A DNA stretch of 64,000 bases from Rhea pennata (GCF_028389875.1 NC_084663.1:204197876-204261875); one strand, 5' to 3'. Counted from the stretch's first letter, positions 21,189 through 35,600 are shown. Numbers and translations: made by a program. The notes: generated from the letters alone by a model not told the origin.

Positions 21189-24100
21189 AAAATCCTGTGA
21201 TGCAATTAAGCTCCTGGGTGAAATGCTGACTGAAGGTGCATCCATAAAGTTCATGTTAAAGTGAACAGATCTGATGGTGAAATCTATCACTCAATATTGA
21301 TTTGACATCAAAGAAAATGTGGCTGATCAGTTCAAAGTTCAGTGAACATGATGTAAGGGCAGAATTTGCCCTTGATACAATTATGGTGGAGTGACATGAT
21401 GAAAATTACAGTTCTGAGGGGATGTATTCAAATTGCCCACAAGGAGTGAATTCTGCTTGAGATGTAAAGCTATTCCAACAGTTAATATTCTGGTAAATTA
21501 TTGTCTGAACAAAGTTAGGTCTCGTTACTTCACTGAGTAATCCTTATTAGGAATTAATTTCTTATTTCTTGAGGATCTGTTTTGGAAAGCTCCTTCTCAT
21601 CTATGTAGCCTATAGAGTTAGCTCCTTAAATGGACCTCATGACAAATGACTAGGCATAAAAGAGAGTTAAGTTTCTCGCAATAAATGAATGCAACTTCCA
21701 TCAACGACGCCAGGCATCTAACTTTCTCTAGGGAAGGCATATTTGAGGCCTCAGCAAGTTGGCTGTGGGTCTTTAAATTTATTTTTAGAAGGGATTTGAT
21801 TAATTTTCCAAATGCATATTCAAAAAGATAAGCGTGTTAGAATTCACACAGCGTATTATTGTGACCCATCAAATTTATCAGTACCTTTAAGGTAAATACT
21901 GAGGAATGTCTCAGAATATATACATGGCCAAAATATCCCTTTGTGAATCTGGGTGTGAATATCAATGGCAACCAATTATTTCTGAGTTCCCTTTTCACAT
22001 AAGGATCACACTTTTCTTGTTCCATGTCGGTTGTCCTCTAACAGGAGTTATAGCTGGCATAATATTATTCCTCAGAGCTCAGAATTCTGTCCTAAATTGT
22101 TTCTGGTGCAAAGGAAGCTATCTCACTCTTTCCTGTAGTTTATGCATGTAAGGACTTAACTTAGTGTGAACATTATCTGTATTAGCCTTGATCTGTTGAA
22201 TAATCAAACTCACAGAATATATATAGCAGAGAGAAGAACTACATATGTGCTCTTAGAAGGCTGATCAAAGCTGCAGGGCTAAATGACAGTCTCATTCACA
22301 TTTGAGCTGCACGTTAACTGCACTAGTATAGCTAAAATCAAGATTTCATGCATAACACTCACTCAAAGCCAGACTTTCCCTTAATTTAAGAAACAAATCT
22401 ACTAGTCAAAGGAGTTCCCCTATATATTTATGCTGAATCTTTATATTATGTGACACAACAATCTTGATTAATTGTGGGGAAATTTCTACAGTAAAATCAT
22501 CACATGCTGATCTTACTCATTAACTTATCCTCGTATCCCAAAGACTTAGTGTAGTCTGTTTTACAACATAATCTGCTAGCTTTTTATACACAAATACCAA
22601 CAGACCATCTGTATATGCTGAGCAGTTTAACTCCTTCTTATATAAAATATCTGAAGACTTACAAAGGGTTACAGAGGAGCTTTCAAATGCTGAGAAGATA
22701 GTGCCTTTTAAAGAGTAAATTATTAAAAACCATAAAAAACCCTGCAAAACATTTCATTGCTTTCCTACATTTCATATAGTCTCTTGCAAGTAAGTGACTA
22801 AAGTGCACAAAAAGCATGAAGCCCCAGAAATTTCCATTTTTTAAAAAAATAAAGTCTCAGTGGTCTGTTTGGTTTTCTTTCTCATTTTTCTTTGCCGCTT
22901 TTTTAAAAAAAAAATAGATTCCTTTTTATATACTTTGCTATGCCTCCAAAATCTCTTGCTATTAAGTGGGTTTTAGCTTTCAGTAGGTGAGAGTGTGTAA
23001 TGAAGAGAAATCTCTCAAGAGCCACCAACATTGTGACAAAGCGTAACTCTGCATTTGGATGGAAGATTAGCTCCAGAATTGCTACTTTTTATTAAGATAT
23101 CAAAGCTTTCATCAAATTATGCTTACACCAGGCTTTCACAACCCTTGATAAAAGGTAAGGTTTTCAGTAAGGAGCCCAAAGTTAGGCTTCTATGTCTATG
23201 ATCAAAATGGTGTTGTGTGGCCCTCAGTTTTTAGCTTCACAGTTTTTGTAAACCTTTTGGTAACAAGATGTACTTCAGATAGAACAACTAATGTAAATAA
23301 TCAAAAGTCTGGAAAACATATAGGAAAGAATTGAAGTCGTCTATTCTAAAGAAGAGAAGATTTGAGTAGGATAAAGAGTCTTGGAATAGATAAAGCATTG
23401 CTGCCGGGAGGAAGGGAATTTTCTATCTCCATACCTATTTGCACAGGACAAGAAATAATGGGTTCAGATTAGACATCAGGTGAAAGACTGTAACAGGAAG
23501 GCTGGAATAGCCTCTCTGAGGATAGTATAGAGTCTGAAGGTCTTTAAGACCTGCTTAGCCAGCTACCTGTCAGAAATGAGAGTGTATCCTGCCTTCAGCT
23601 AGTGGCATGGATTAAGTGTCCTCCTGGGTCCTCACAGAATCACAGAAAAACAGAGGCTATGGAAAATAAGGAGAAAGATTTCACATTGAGGAGAAAGAGG
23701 AAAAGAATCAGTAAAGACAATTGTATGGGGCTTAAGTTAATGAATACTTATAAATTCACATAAGCAACAATCCCCATTCTGCAGTGCAGCGATTTAGAGC
23801 ACGCTCTGCTCTCATACCACAAAAACACTGCAGGAGGCCTAAGACATGTTTGTACCAACTGTCTTGCCTGCCCGTTCAGTCTTTTTCCTGGGGAGTAAAG
23901 TTAAGGAAATCTTCCATTTGAGCTTCTTTCCTGAAGAATAAGGTTTTTATTCTATGCTTGCTCTTTTGTGTTAAAGTTACCAAGGCACACTGGCTAATTG
24001 TTGGAATGATCAGAAGGTCATAGAGATGCCTAAATCCAGCCCTGAGCATGTCTAAGTTGATGTTTTTGTTCACTTCACAAAACCAAACGAGTAGTTTGTG

Positions 24101-25031
24101 TGAGGATTAGATATCTGCAATTCAATCCAGATGATTGCTTTATTATGGAAAAATACCCTTCTCCATACCACCCAGAAAGACAGCCACCATGTGATGAAGT
24201 CTCATGGGTTTCTGTTTCATCCCAATTGAAGCTTCAGACTTTAAAGGAAGAGTTTGTAGAAGACATACAGCTGCTAAGGAGATAGGCTTAAGAGTGTGTG
24301 AATGCCATCTAAAGGATTAGAGGAGAATTAAATGTTTGTCCTATCTTTGTTGTTCAACTCAGCTTCAAAGCTGGAGGATGATATTAAAAAAGATATTTCC
24401 GCTTTTTAAATATGGGAAGTGGACTACTAGAACAATAGTTGGAAAATGCACACATGATCTACAGATTTACAGCTACACAAATATGTTTGGCAATTCTTAT
24501 CAGATGAGTGAAGAACATGATATCCAGAAGTATGAAGCGGTGATATAAAGTTCACAATTTTAGGTATCAGTGTATAATCCCCAGCACAGACAAAAGGCCA
24601 GCTCAAAATTCCTGTCTGGGAAATAGAAGGAAAACATCCTGGCTGGTGATCTCAATGTATCCCAACACACCAGGCAGTGGATTAGTTAACCAGCAGTAGT
24701 TAGCAGTAGTCATAAGAAGTGCTTACGAAAGGCACTTCCCTTTCCTAGGAGCAGTTCTTTCTGGAGTGGCAACTTGGGATGATCATCAGTTTAGATACTG
24801 ATGTTAAATCTGTTTTGTACCTAAAATCACAGCTCTTCCATTTCCCAAAATGGTGAACAGGCATTTCTTTCTCTATAATATTTTAGGCAAAAGAAGTCCT
24901 GGGACACAACCAGAGTGGATGAGATTCTCAGGTCAGCAGGTGCTTTCTGGGGTGAAGGCTTAATTAGGGAAATAAGTAAATTCAGTGCCATGGCTTGCAA
25001 AGAGAGCAACGAACAGTCTCTAAAAGATGCG
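21189..25031. other. Intergenic region, part 2
   Basis: AT-rich sequence with no supported gene. It contains one old CR1-like piece (23335-23655). The open frames here are under 90 codons and have no homology that I recognise. Confidence 0.7.
23335..23655 (+). mobile_element. Old CR1-like LINE 3' fragment
   Basis: Degenerate CR1 3'-end sequence. The block ACAAGAAATAATGGGTTCAG near 23449, followed by GATTAGACATCAGG and later CCTCACAGAATCACAGAA, gives the order of an old CR1 3' end on the + strand. It is clearly older than the other CR1 copies and has no open frame. Confidence 0.7.
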
Positions 25032-25930
25032 TAAGTTTGCTGATGATACCAAGCTGGGAGGAGTGGCTGACACACCAGAGGGATGTGCTGCCATTCAGAG
25101 AGACCTGGACAGGCTGGAGAATTGAGCAGAAAAGAACCTCATGAGGTTCAACAAGGGCAAGTGCAGGGTCCTGCACCTAGGGAAAAATAACCCCATGCAC
25201 CAGTACAAGCTGGGGGCTGATGTGCTAGAAAGCAGCTCTGCAGAGAAGGACCTGGGAGTGCTGGTGGGTGACAAGTTGACCATGAGCCAGCAATGTGCCC
25301 TTGTGACCAAGAAGGCCAGTGGTCTCCTGGGGTGCATTAGGAAGACTGTTGCCAGCAGGTGGAGGGAGGTGATCCTGCCCCTCTACTCAGCCCCGATGAG
25401 GCCACATCTCGAGTCCTGTGTCCAGTTCTGGGCTCCCCAGGACAAGAGAGACATGGAGCTACTGGCTCCATGCCAGAGAGTCCAGCATAGGGCTACAAAG
25501 ATGATCAGAGGGCTGGAGCACCTGCCCTCTGAGGAATGGCTGTGAGAGCTGGGCTTCTTCAGCGTGGGGAAGAGAAGACTGAGGGGGGATCTTATCAACG
25601 TGTACAAGTACCTGAAGGGAGGGTGTCAAGGGGACAGGGACAAACTCCTTTCAGTTGCCCCATGTGACAGGACAAGAGGCAATGGGCAGAAATCGAAGCA
25701 CAGGAAGTTCTGTCTGACCGTGAGGGGGAATTTCTTCCCTGTGAGAGTGACGGAGCCCTGGCACAGGTTGCCCAGAGAGGTTGTGGAGCCTCCTTCTGTG
25801 GAGATCTTCAAGGCCCGCCTGGACGCAACCCTGTCTAACATGCTCTAGGTGACCCTTCTTGAGCAAGGGGGTTGGACTAGATGATCTCCAAAGGTCCCTT
25901 CCAACCTTACTGATTCTATGATTCTATGAT
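25032..25930 (+). mobile_element. CR1 LINE, 5'-truncated, relatively young
   Basis: This copy begins at the FADD box region (TTTGCTGATGATACCAAG, both catalytic Asp codons kept) and runs to the full 3' end TGATTCTATGATTCTATGAT. The C-terminal ORF2 segments at 25141-25545 and 25564-25848 are nearly identical to those of the copy ending at 21188. Both share a 9-base insertion (LLAPCQRVQ instead of LLERVQ) and the same TGA after GAATGGC. The rest of RT and all of EN are missing, so it is a dead-on-arrival insertion. Confidence 0.95.
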
Positions 25931-28900
25931 TTCTTGGAGAGGTTGTGGATTGCCTTGCAGCTCTCCTATCTGACATAGCTTTACCAAGGAATTCTAGTGA
26001 AAAATAGGACCAGAAAAATATTAAATTAGACTTTTATTGAACTGAGAAACTTGCAGACCCTAGAATAGGGCTAAAGGAGCCTTAAGATACCTTGGCACCT
26101 TCCTGATCCTGAGCTATTCTGCATAGCTTAGACCACTTTAGGGACTTCAGTTATGTCATGGCAGAGTCCCCACAGCAACTGTCCTCAAAATTTTGCCTGG
26201 GGCAGCCACTGTCCTCCATGCTATGGCTGCACCCTTGATCCAGGCCTTTCTGTCTCCAGCATCATCTTCTCTCTAAAACACATCCAGGTCTGGGCTTCTG
26301 AAACCATCTTTATAAGGCAGATTTACAGCTGTTTTTTTCATGACAGAACACCTCTTTCACCTAAATTTGGGGCTTATGTGGATTCCTTTTCACTGCTTAT
26401 TCATTATAGTCATCGTATTATTCTTTACAGAAGGAGCAGAGCAAAGGTAAAAAGCTTGCTTATTATATCTTTCCCCTCTCCTGTTCCAGTCTCCTTCTGA
26501 AAGGTTATCACTGAAACAGTTATTTTAGACTAGCAGCAACTGACATTATCCTCAGAGAACAAAGAATACTTCTTTGGAACAGCAAATATTCATTCTGAGC
26601 AAATGCAGTCCAGATCGCCTAAGCTGCCCATCACCTAACACAGCTACACTATTTGCAACTTCACAGGCCCAGCAGTGAAGAAAATAACTTTCTTCAACTT
26701 CATTACAGCCTGAAAACGCTGAAAAAAAGTGATTTTGTGTTAAGTTTAATCAGGGCAGGAATATGTTCTACAGAGTATTATCAAAATATTTTGACAATGG
26801 GCCCCACACTAGTAGGTGTTCAGGTTATTAAAAAACATATTAATGCAACCAAAGGCCACCCTTTAAACATTGTCCATGAAGAAATGTTTGAGTGAAACAA
26901 GGACATTTCTGTCCTTCCTTTCCTTTTCTTTCTAAACATGAATAAATGTATCTCTCACAGGGGAAGCTGTTCCATCCTATCTTTGGCTTACTTAATCTTT
27001 CCCTCTACAAAAGATTCCCATGACATTTTGAGAAGAGATCATACCTCCATTTTTTGGAAGCAGGTGTTTGATATTCAGTGCAGGAATGCCCTCAGGGTGA
27101 AGACCTATCTTTGCCCTGGGAAATTCCATTCTGCCTTGGTTGAGACATTTAATGTTAAATCTCTGTTTTTTCACTTTTCTCAATTTCCTTACTCTGGAAA
27201 AAAAATGCTGGCGACTTGCCAGAATGACTGAAGCATCTGAGGGGGTTATGAGGAGCAGTCTGGCAGTTCATGCTAAGGCTCATTCTGAATTCCTGCTTGT
27301 TTCAGGCACTGCCAACCCCACTTGCACCTCTGCTCCACACAGTTGCTTTTGCAGTAGAGTTGATCAAAGAAAACGTATTACAGCCAAAGCATCAGACTCC
27401 AAACTGCCTCAGCTTATGATAGTTATCAGAGGTCGTCTATCAGTGTGCTGAGGATGGGATGAACCTGTTGGCAGAGCAGCAACAGATATTGCCTGGAGAT
27501 ATTGCTGAGCTGCCAGGGCAGCTGTAGCTCAAGATGGAGGACAGTGCTTCACACCACAGTCCTCTGTGCCACTCTGGGTCCTCACCCCCGGCCCAGGAAG
27601 GGGGCCTCTCAGATACAGAAACTGGAATTGGTAAGAAAGAAAGGTTGACTTAGGCTTCCTCCCTTCTCTCTCCACAGTAATCCCACCAGATTCAGCACTG
27701 AACCTTACTTCTGATCCTTTCCCTTCCTTGTCAGGGGCAAGAATTCCCCAACTCTTACGGTTGAGAAATGAAGGCTATCATTCTCCACCTGAAACTGCCT
27801 GATAGTACCAGATATTTTTCCATATCTCTCAGACATATTGCAGGGAGATGAGGCCCTTGCCTTTTAAGGCCAGGAAAGGGAGGATACTGGGTTGTACTCC
27901 CACTCTTCATCTTTTGAACCAAACACATGGACGTAGACCCAAAAATACACAAACATGTATCAAGACCATCAACATCTCAGAGTTACAGTGCTGAAGGTTC
28001 AGGGATCACTTACTGCAGATGATGATGAGGGAATGACTTACTACACCCATGTAACATAATTAAGGCTTATTTTTGCCCTTCACAAATGACAGGAGTTTAT
28101 ATCAGCAGTGCATCAGATCCTTGTTATTTAGCATACAAGCACTTGACAATCAAATGCCAGAATATGGCCCAAAATGGCATATTTATAGCTGCTTGTGAAA
28201 CCTGAATTCCACTACACTTACTTGCAAATACTACAATCCTTTTTAGTTACACAGTCCTATCGTGTTCTTTATGCTGAACCTTCACTGAATCTATCGCACA
28301 GATGGGATTTCCAGCTGGGATGCATTCAGGCTGTATCAGGAAATTTGGCACACATGTCATTGCAGCCCGGACACTTCTTTCATAGTTTCATCAATTAACC
28401 GTAACATAGATTTGACTGCAAAACAAGTGGCAAGATAGTCACAAGCTGGATGCTACTTCCATGATCTAAAACCGTTTCAAGACAAGGGAAGTGGTGTTCC
28501 TATCTATGAAGATACTGAAATTTTATATTTCTATCTGCAACACCTTGATCCCAGTGGCTGACCATTATGAGTTTGGCAGACGTTTTAGACAGTCATACAC
28601 AAAACTTCCCCCCTTCTTCTAGTATTGTATTGTTTCAGCTCCTTGCTTCACTTTAGTAAGGACTTACTATAATTACAAGACCTGACTCAGAATTCTCATG
28701 AACAAACTACAAATCATGTCAAGGACGTGAAGAACACTTTACCCTATTCACAGCTTCTCATGCTACTCAGCAGAGTCTATACATCTGGTAAGATACTCTT
28801 CACCCCTCCAGTTGTACACTGCGTAGCCACTCATATTAACCACCTTTTTGAGAGAACCACACTCCAGCAGTTTCGTGCTCCTAGAAGGATTGACCATATT

Positions 28901-31900
28901 CCCCATATTTGGTGTCTTACGGGCATGGAGCCATTGAGAAAGATCTCCTTGGGTGAGTCTAAACTGATAAATAAGATAACTGCTAAATTGTAAAATAAAA
29001 GAAGGCCAAAGGACCCTGAGGTCTCTCCCACAAAGCCAAGTGGAGCAAATTGGCTTCTGCTCACACTGTGTAGGACTAGTACCTTTTGGAGCAGTCTGGC
29101 CACATTGGCACTACACAGTACTCGAGTCTGGGTTCTCCCCTGGATTCCCCATGGTCCTAAGCCATCATTTTTTATTTGGAAGGATTTTCTAGATCCACAT
29201 GTCTGCTACAAAATGAGACCCATCAAGCAGGTAATTTTATAGCAGGAAAGGAAGGGTATGTCTTGCACATCTGGCAGCATGGCAGGAGAGCATGGGGGGG
29301 TGCCTGACAGTACAGAGATTGCTGGAGTAGTACCAGAAGGTTGTGTAGTGTGCAGGGAGTCCAGTCTGGTACTGCCTCATCCCACATGCCTTCTGAGAAT
29401 TATCACTGGGACAAGCTCAGTCTGGAAGATAGTTCACCCCAGTGATAACTCTCAGAAGGCAATGTGGGTGTCTTGAAGACAGCAGGCTGAAGCGGTCTCT
29501 CCTCTAAGGTAGTAAGGCAATAATTAAGCAATGGATTAATCAGGGTTCCAGCACTTAAATTTGGTCCTTGGGTCTCTTATTTAGCATTACAGACATTCCC
29601 TAAGAGCTGTCATCTCCAAATTAAAGTAATATTAGAGGTGGAAGCAAGCTTTATCCCTCATTGTATCCAGTGGGTTAATATATTTCTTCCTGAATGTTTT
29701 CCATGGCTCGCTCACTGTAGATAAGTTACTTACATAGAGCTAATAATAAAACATCTCTCAAATACTTCTTTTTTTATTGCACTCCATATTAAGCCTGTAA
29801 TTTCCAGCCTTTTCATCACTAGATCTGAACACCATATTGATTCTAAAAGAAAGTCAAACAATTGTATGAGCCTTCCTCAGAGAAATTCAAGCCATTGAGT
29901 TAAATGAAAGGAAGTCAAAAGGAATTAATTTTGACTTCATACTATATTCTAGATGACTCCCTCATTTTTAATATCATCTCCAGCTCTTACCATCATCTCT
30001 TTTTATTGTTTTTTATTAAAATAATACACAAATGCACATTTCCTTAATAAGAAAAGAAATATGAAATCAAGTATTCTTAACTATTTCCCTAGTTGTAACT
30101 ATTCAATACAGCAGTTGTAAATTAAGATCTCAATATAAGAAGTCCTGTGCACTCATATGCAATGCAGAGATAGTAAGTATCTCAGACTCTATAGACATAA
30201 AGTGAATCTGTATTCAAGTGATTGTTTGAAAATCGGTGTTTAGATCTGGACTGCAGAATACAGTATAAAGATTTGAATTCTACTAAAGAGACTCTAGTGC
30301 ATATGAACACCTGTTCGTACTGATCTTGACAAGACTGCTCGGTGCAAGTGAGGTGTCTCAGAAAACCATCCTCCTGATAGTAGAAAACAACATCAACAAA
30401 AATTGCCCAATATCCTTCCTTCCTGCCTGATCAACCCACATGTTCTAGAAATATATTTATTTACAGTAGTCAGGGTTTAACAAGGGCCAGAATCTTCAAA
30501 TTTAACTCTTGTAATTTGTACAGGAATAGTGTGCCAGATCGGAGACTATTACACAGATCGCCAAGAACTGCTCAAGCATTGCATTCCAAACCTGCAGACA
30601 GCCCAATAGCCACTGCGATGTACTTAGTCTGTCAGCAGGAAAGATACCATACTACTTTATTCAAAGTGACTCTAAAACCCAATCTTCTAATGTTACAATA
30701 CCTTTTGCAGCACATAATGGAGGTCCTGCCCCCAGAGCCCCAGAGAAGAGGTATATGGGCCTGGGCAGTTTCCCATACCAGAGGCTCACGTTGGCACAGA
30801 CCCTGCCCTGTAGCATGCAGCAGGCTAGACAGGAGCATGCACTCCACAAACAGGTACCCGCAGCTTTAAACTCCAGTCTGCTGCAGCACTGAAGTAGTTA
30901 CCTCGTCAGCCTTGCACTGGACTGTTTTCATTGCTTAGCTCTAAGCTAATACATGCTACAGTATGCAATAAATCAGTATTTGCAGAGGTCATTAAAAATA
31001 AGAGCATAAGGCAATTAAAAGATGGGTGAAATTGCCTGATTCCAGTGGTCTATACACACTGAGCACACATTGGAATGGATCCTGACATACTCATTAGCCT
31101 ATCATCTGATATGTAATATTTCACTGCTCCACAAGCAGTCACAAGCCAGTGGTGGGAGTGAGGATGAGAAAGCACTACACACGCAGAGCTGCAGGCAGAA
31201 TATTCTGCCTGTCAGAAGCGTTCAGATGTAAGCAGCTGTCAAGAAATACTATGCAGAATTAGGCTCAAGTTGAGTCCATAGCTTCACCTCTGTAATACCC
31301 CATACCAATATATACACACACTAAAAAAAAAAAAAATCAAAAATCAAGTGGCAAAAAGAAGTGTCAGAGGCCCACAGATCGTTAGCGTCTGCTTCTATTG
31401 GGCATATGTGGGATGTAAGGCAAAATCACTGTCAGAATGCCATTACAGCCAAAACAGAACCACATAATGGGTAATGTAGGGTAACCAATCTGCTCAGGTT
31501 AACCTCGAGTACAGTAATCTTGGAGACATGATGACAATTTAAGTGTAGCCTTAAGTCCCTCTCTTGGTTTTGACAAGTTTCCAACTTCAATGGTACAGGC
31601 ATCATGCATGAACAGGACTGAATCTGTGCATGTGTCCCATGACCATCTTGTAACAGATGTTCTTGCAACCACAAGCAGCTTGAACTCCAAATCACGGCCT
31701 CAGCATGTTGTTCTTCATTAGCCTCTCTGTGCGTGCCAGGGCTCTTGCTGTTTCTGACCTCATACTTTATCAGCTGATGGGGCTTGATAAAAGGAACGCA
31801 TGCCACCTCCAAAGTGAGAGGATGATCGTACATCACACTAGGGTCTATCCAGTGACAACTCCTTCTTCCCAACACACTGAGAATCTTTTATCTGCCGCCC

Positions 31901-34900
31901 ACTGCCCTTAAGCTGTATATCAAGGAGACAAGAAAATATAATAAATCTGAAAATCATTTAAATGAATCAAACAGAGAGACAAGAGTGTCCCTGGTTGTGT
32001 GTTTGTTAGAACAATTATGGGATTGAGTCATGCTGCAAATTTGTTGGACCCACTAATGTGGACTACTAGAGAGGAAGGCACAGTGTGTGAAGTTACCATT
32101 GCCATGAACTATTTAATGTGTTGGCTAATGGGGCACAGGCAGGGATATGAGGATGTATGAGTAACGTGGGGAAAATACGAGCTATCCTTAGAGCTCCCAC
32201 AAGGAGAGCTAGCTTTCAGGTGGATACAGTTTTGATGGTGGGGTTGGGGTGAAGGGTACAGAGAGGCCATTTTCGAAAGGGATTACGAATCTCCCTCCCT
32301 TGTTGTGTGCAGGCCTTTCAAATAACTTTGTTGGGTTATGTGATGGGGAAAGGGGGAGGGAGTGGATATGTCTTATGTATCATAGAAAAGCAGATTAGAA
32401 GACAAAGGCTGCAGCAGGGCAGCACACTTTCTAGGAGGAATTTTTGAGCACAACATCCTGCTTCATGGTGCACTCTTTGGCCAACAGTAGAAGCATGGAT
32501 TCTCCTCTGCTCTGGCATCCTATACCCCAGGCACATTTAGTCGAGGAGTCACAGATCATGACCGAACATCTCCAAGTGACCCAGAGGAGGCAGAGTGTGG
32601 CTGTGGAAGGATGCTCGTGATGTATGATTATACCCCTAGCTTTGGGGATCCTTGTGTTCACAGCATGAGATTTGACAAGCCAGCATTTAGCTGTGCAGCA
32701 GCAAAACCACGTTGTTCCAGAGGCAGGATATCTGTAACATCTGGCATGTTCATCTATCACACACCAAATGCATGTAGCACACATACACACAGAACTAGAA
32801 AGCCCCTTATTGAACAGACATGTAGTTTAAATGCAAACAGTGCAAATCTTCTCTCTCCTTCACACAGAAGGACTGAGACAAAAGTTTTACTTGCTATCAC
32901 TTAATCATACTTTCCATTTTACACAAAATTATCCCCTTTGCTCTCTACTCACCATAGGTCTGATAGTGTCTAAATACCTAAGAAAGTCAAGCACCATACA
33001 TTTTACATTTCAAAAAATTTCAAAAAATATTGCAGGATGCCTGCTTGTCCTTTACTTGGAAAGCATCTTTCCTATCTTCAATTCAAGGAACTTCCTTCTC
33101 ATTCTCTCTTGTCTTTCAGGATATCATTTACCTCAGTAGTGTCAGCTATATGTCTTCAAAGAGGAACACAGTTTTATTGCTTATCCATGATAATGTTGAT
33201 TTTCTGTTATTGTTTCCTTGTTTGAATCACAAAATGACAGAGCATTCCATCATAAAAAAGACAACTCATGTTACTTGTAAGCTAATGGTGAGGGACTGGG
33301 CAAGCAAAAGCAGGTTAGCAGCCTGAGCCATGCTTATTTTGCATCAGTTATAAAACAATCTTGTGAATTGTCTCTAACCGGTTTTGGTTGTGTGAGGGCC
33401 TTTAGTTAATTCTCCATCACTTGTAAGAGCCCTGAGGTAACTCACTTCACAGAGAGAAAATCGTGTCGAACCTTGGAAACATGGTATTGCTAAGCCAAGA
33501 GACTCACTGTGCAGACTGCTAGTTCCTTTCGGCAGCAGGAGGGATCCAGGAGCTGATTAGCTTTGTTCTCATTTACAAAGCACCACGGGGAATTTCTAAA
33601 GGGTTTCACAGGCCCTGGGGATAAGGCCAAGAACAAAACAGGGCAGTGAAAAGCAAACAGAGCACTTCATCAATAAACTACTTAGAGATGCCACGTCAAT
33701 AGCAAATTAGGAAGAAAGGAAGGCACTCTAATACTTTCACAGAGCAAAGGAAAGCAGATCTTGGGTTTTTATTCCTACTTGACTTTTTTAAAACAACTGC
33801 ATCACTATCAACCTGTGCTAAGCAGAGAGAATAAAGATAATACCTACTCATAGATAGTTTAGGGATATTAATCTTACTAGATTTGAAGGGGACACGACTG
33901 CTCTGTGCTAGTTCTACCACACTGACTCTCCTGAAGGGTTACTACCTTCAGGAAATCAGTCCTGAGAAAGAGACTGGGAAAAGGGAGCACCAGCAGGAAA
34001 ACGCTACCAGGAACAATGTAATTGCTTAGCAAAGATGAAAATCTACTGCTACTACAGCACCCTCTATCAGCTTGTCTCCAAAGAAACACAGATATTCGCT
34101 CTGGAAGTCACAGTCTGCCTGCCCAAACACAAGTAGAGGTGGAAAACAGAAGAGAACTGGTAGGGGAAAATGGTAATCTCTCCTCTCCAGGGAAAAAAAA
34201 AAAAGATCTAAAAGGTTTCTTGCCCTAAGCTAGGGCAGCTCCCCCTCCCTCATAACATACCAAAAACAATTACAGCGAGAACAAAATCAGCACCAGTTTA
34301 TCAATCTTTTCATTTTGATAATGTCAAAGCTTTTTGGTTTAAGTTTTAACACTGTAATAAAAAAGTAACAGTTAGCTTTTGTTTTCTCACAAGATCTCAC
34401 TTCTAATCAGTTTTCATTTTAGAAAAGGCTACACAAACTTAATTCTTTAGACTGAAAAGAAGACTAGACAAATGTATTTGCCAATAGATAAACATTTTCA
34501 GAACACTGAGAAAATAAAAAAGTTAAAAAGATCACTTTGACAAAGCTGTATTTTCAAGTTTAAACCAGCTTCAAAAATATCCCAGATCAAGCTTGCCCGC
34601 TCAGTAGAGTGACAGCGGAAATTTCACAGCAGATTAATGTCAGGCATGGCTGCTGCTCCCTCACCCCGGCAGCCTGCTTGTGCTCACTCGCTTGTGCAAG
34701 CTTAGAGCGATTGAAACTCCCGGGGAATTATACCCCAATGAAAGGAACAAAGTGTGAGGGTAGGGGCCGAGCAACACCAACTAATTTACTCTTTCAAAAG
34801 AGCGCAAATAGGGATAATGTTCAAATGAGTAACCACTTTACAGTGACAAGATACTCAGGTAGATTAACTTTTAGAACATGATCGGCTTATGTGGGTTTGA

Positions 34901-35600
34901 GGTAGTGTTCCAGGTAGGAATGTCCCTTTGGACAGATGCTCATGGCATCAGGTGTTCTCTTTCTTTGACCAACGAGTAGCACTGACCAGCAGCCCTCATT
35001 GGGAACCCACCTGCCCGCTCATGCTTTCCCAGCGTTTTGGTTGCCGCCTCCCAGGACTTTAGTCAACGCAGTTGTGCGTTCGGAAGACACCATTGCCCTG
35101 GGTAAGGGCAGAGTAGGCTGCAGTCCTGATGCCTTGGAAAATAACGCTAAGGACTTTTCTCTTTCTCATCAAAATGCTCCAAGGAACTGCTCTTCACACA
35201 GAACTTTGTACCTTTTCATAGCAATGTTAAACTACACAGCATCCTGGCAGAAGATATGACGACGTACGTACGTAAGCCGTCAGTCAGCGAACCTCTCCGT
35301 GTGTGCCCACACATACGAACAGCTCTGACAGCCTGCTGCGCCATACCCTTCCGACCCGCCACGACTCCTGCCCCACCGGGTGCCGGGATGAGCCCAAAGG
35401 CTTCTATTTTTGAGCAGATACGGGCAATTAAAAATTTCAAGAGCGCAACTGGTTTTTATTATATGTACAGACTTAGTACCACAGGGGACGTTAGCTGTGC
35501 CCGTAATATGCTCATGGAATAATAATAAAAAAGATCATTTTAGACGGTATTTGAGAAAAAAAACGTCCTGGGTTTAGGAATTACATGTCCAGAGGCACTG
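25931..35600. other. Intergenic region, part 3
   Basis: About 9.7 kb with no supported gene. The main structural feature is the inverted repeat at 29381-29468. A run of A lies near 31323-31336. The longest minus-strand frame (31432-31875, 147 codons) has no recognisable domain. Just before the CpG island there is an ACGTACGTACGTA stretch (about 35262-35275). Confidence 0.7.
29381..29468. ncRNA. Pre-miRNA-like inverted repeat (candidate hairpin)
   Basis: The left arm 29381-29410 (CCCACATGCCTTCTGAGAAT then TATCACTGGG) is the reverse complement of the right arm 29438-29468 (CCCAGTGATAACTCTCAGAA then GGCAATGTGGG), with one mismatch and one single-base bulge. The spacer is 27 bases. The 88-base fold would be a single long stem of about 30 pairs with a terminal loop, the size and shape of a microRNA precursor, and either strand could carry it. 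I do not recognise either arm as a known microRNA. It could also be a fold-back relic of a small DNA transposon. Expression is unknown. Confidence 0.4.

Noticed and set aside
31432..31875. 147-codon minus-strand open frame
   Set aside because: Composition is unbiased and no family is recognised; one frame of this length is expected in 64 kb of vertebrate DNA.
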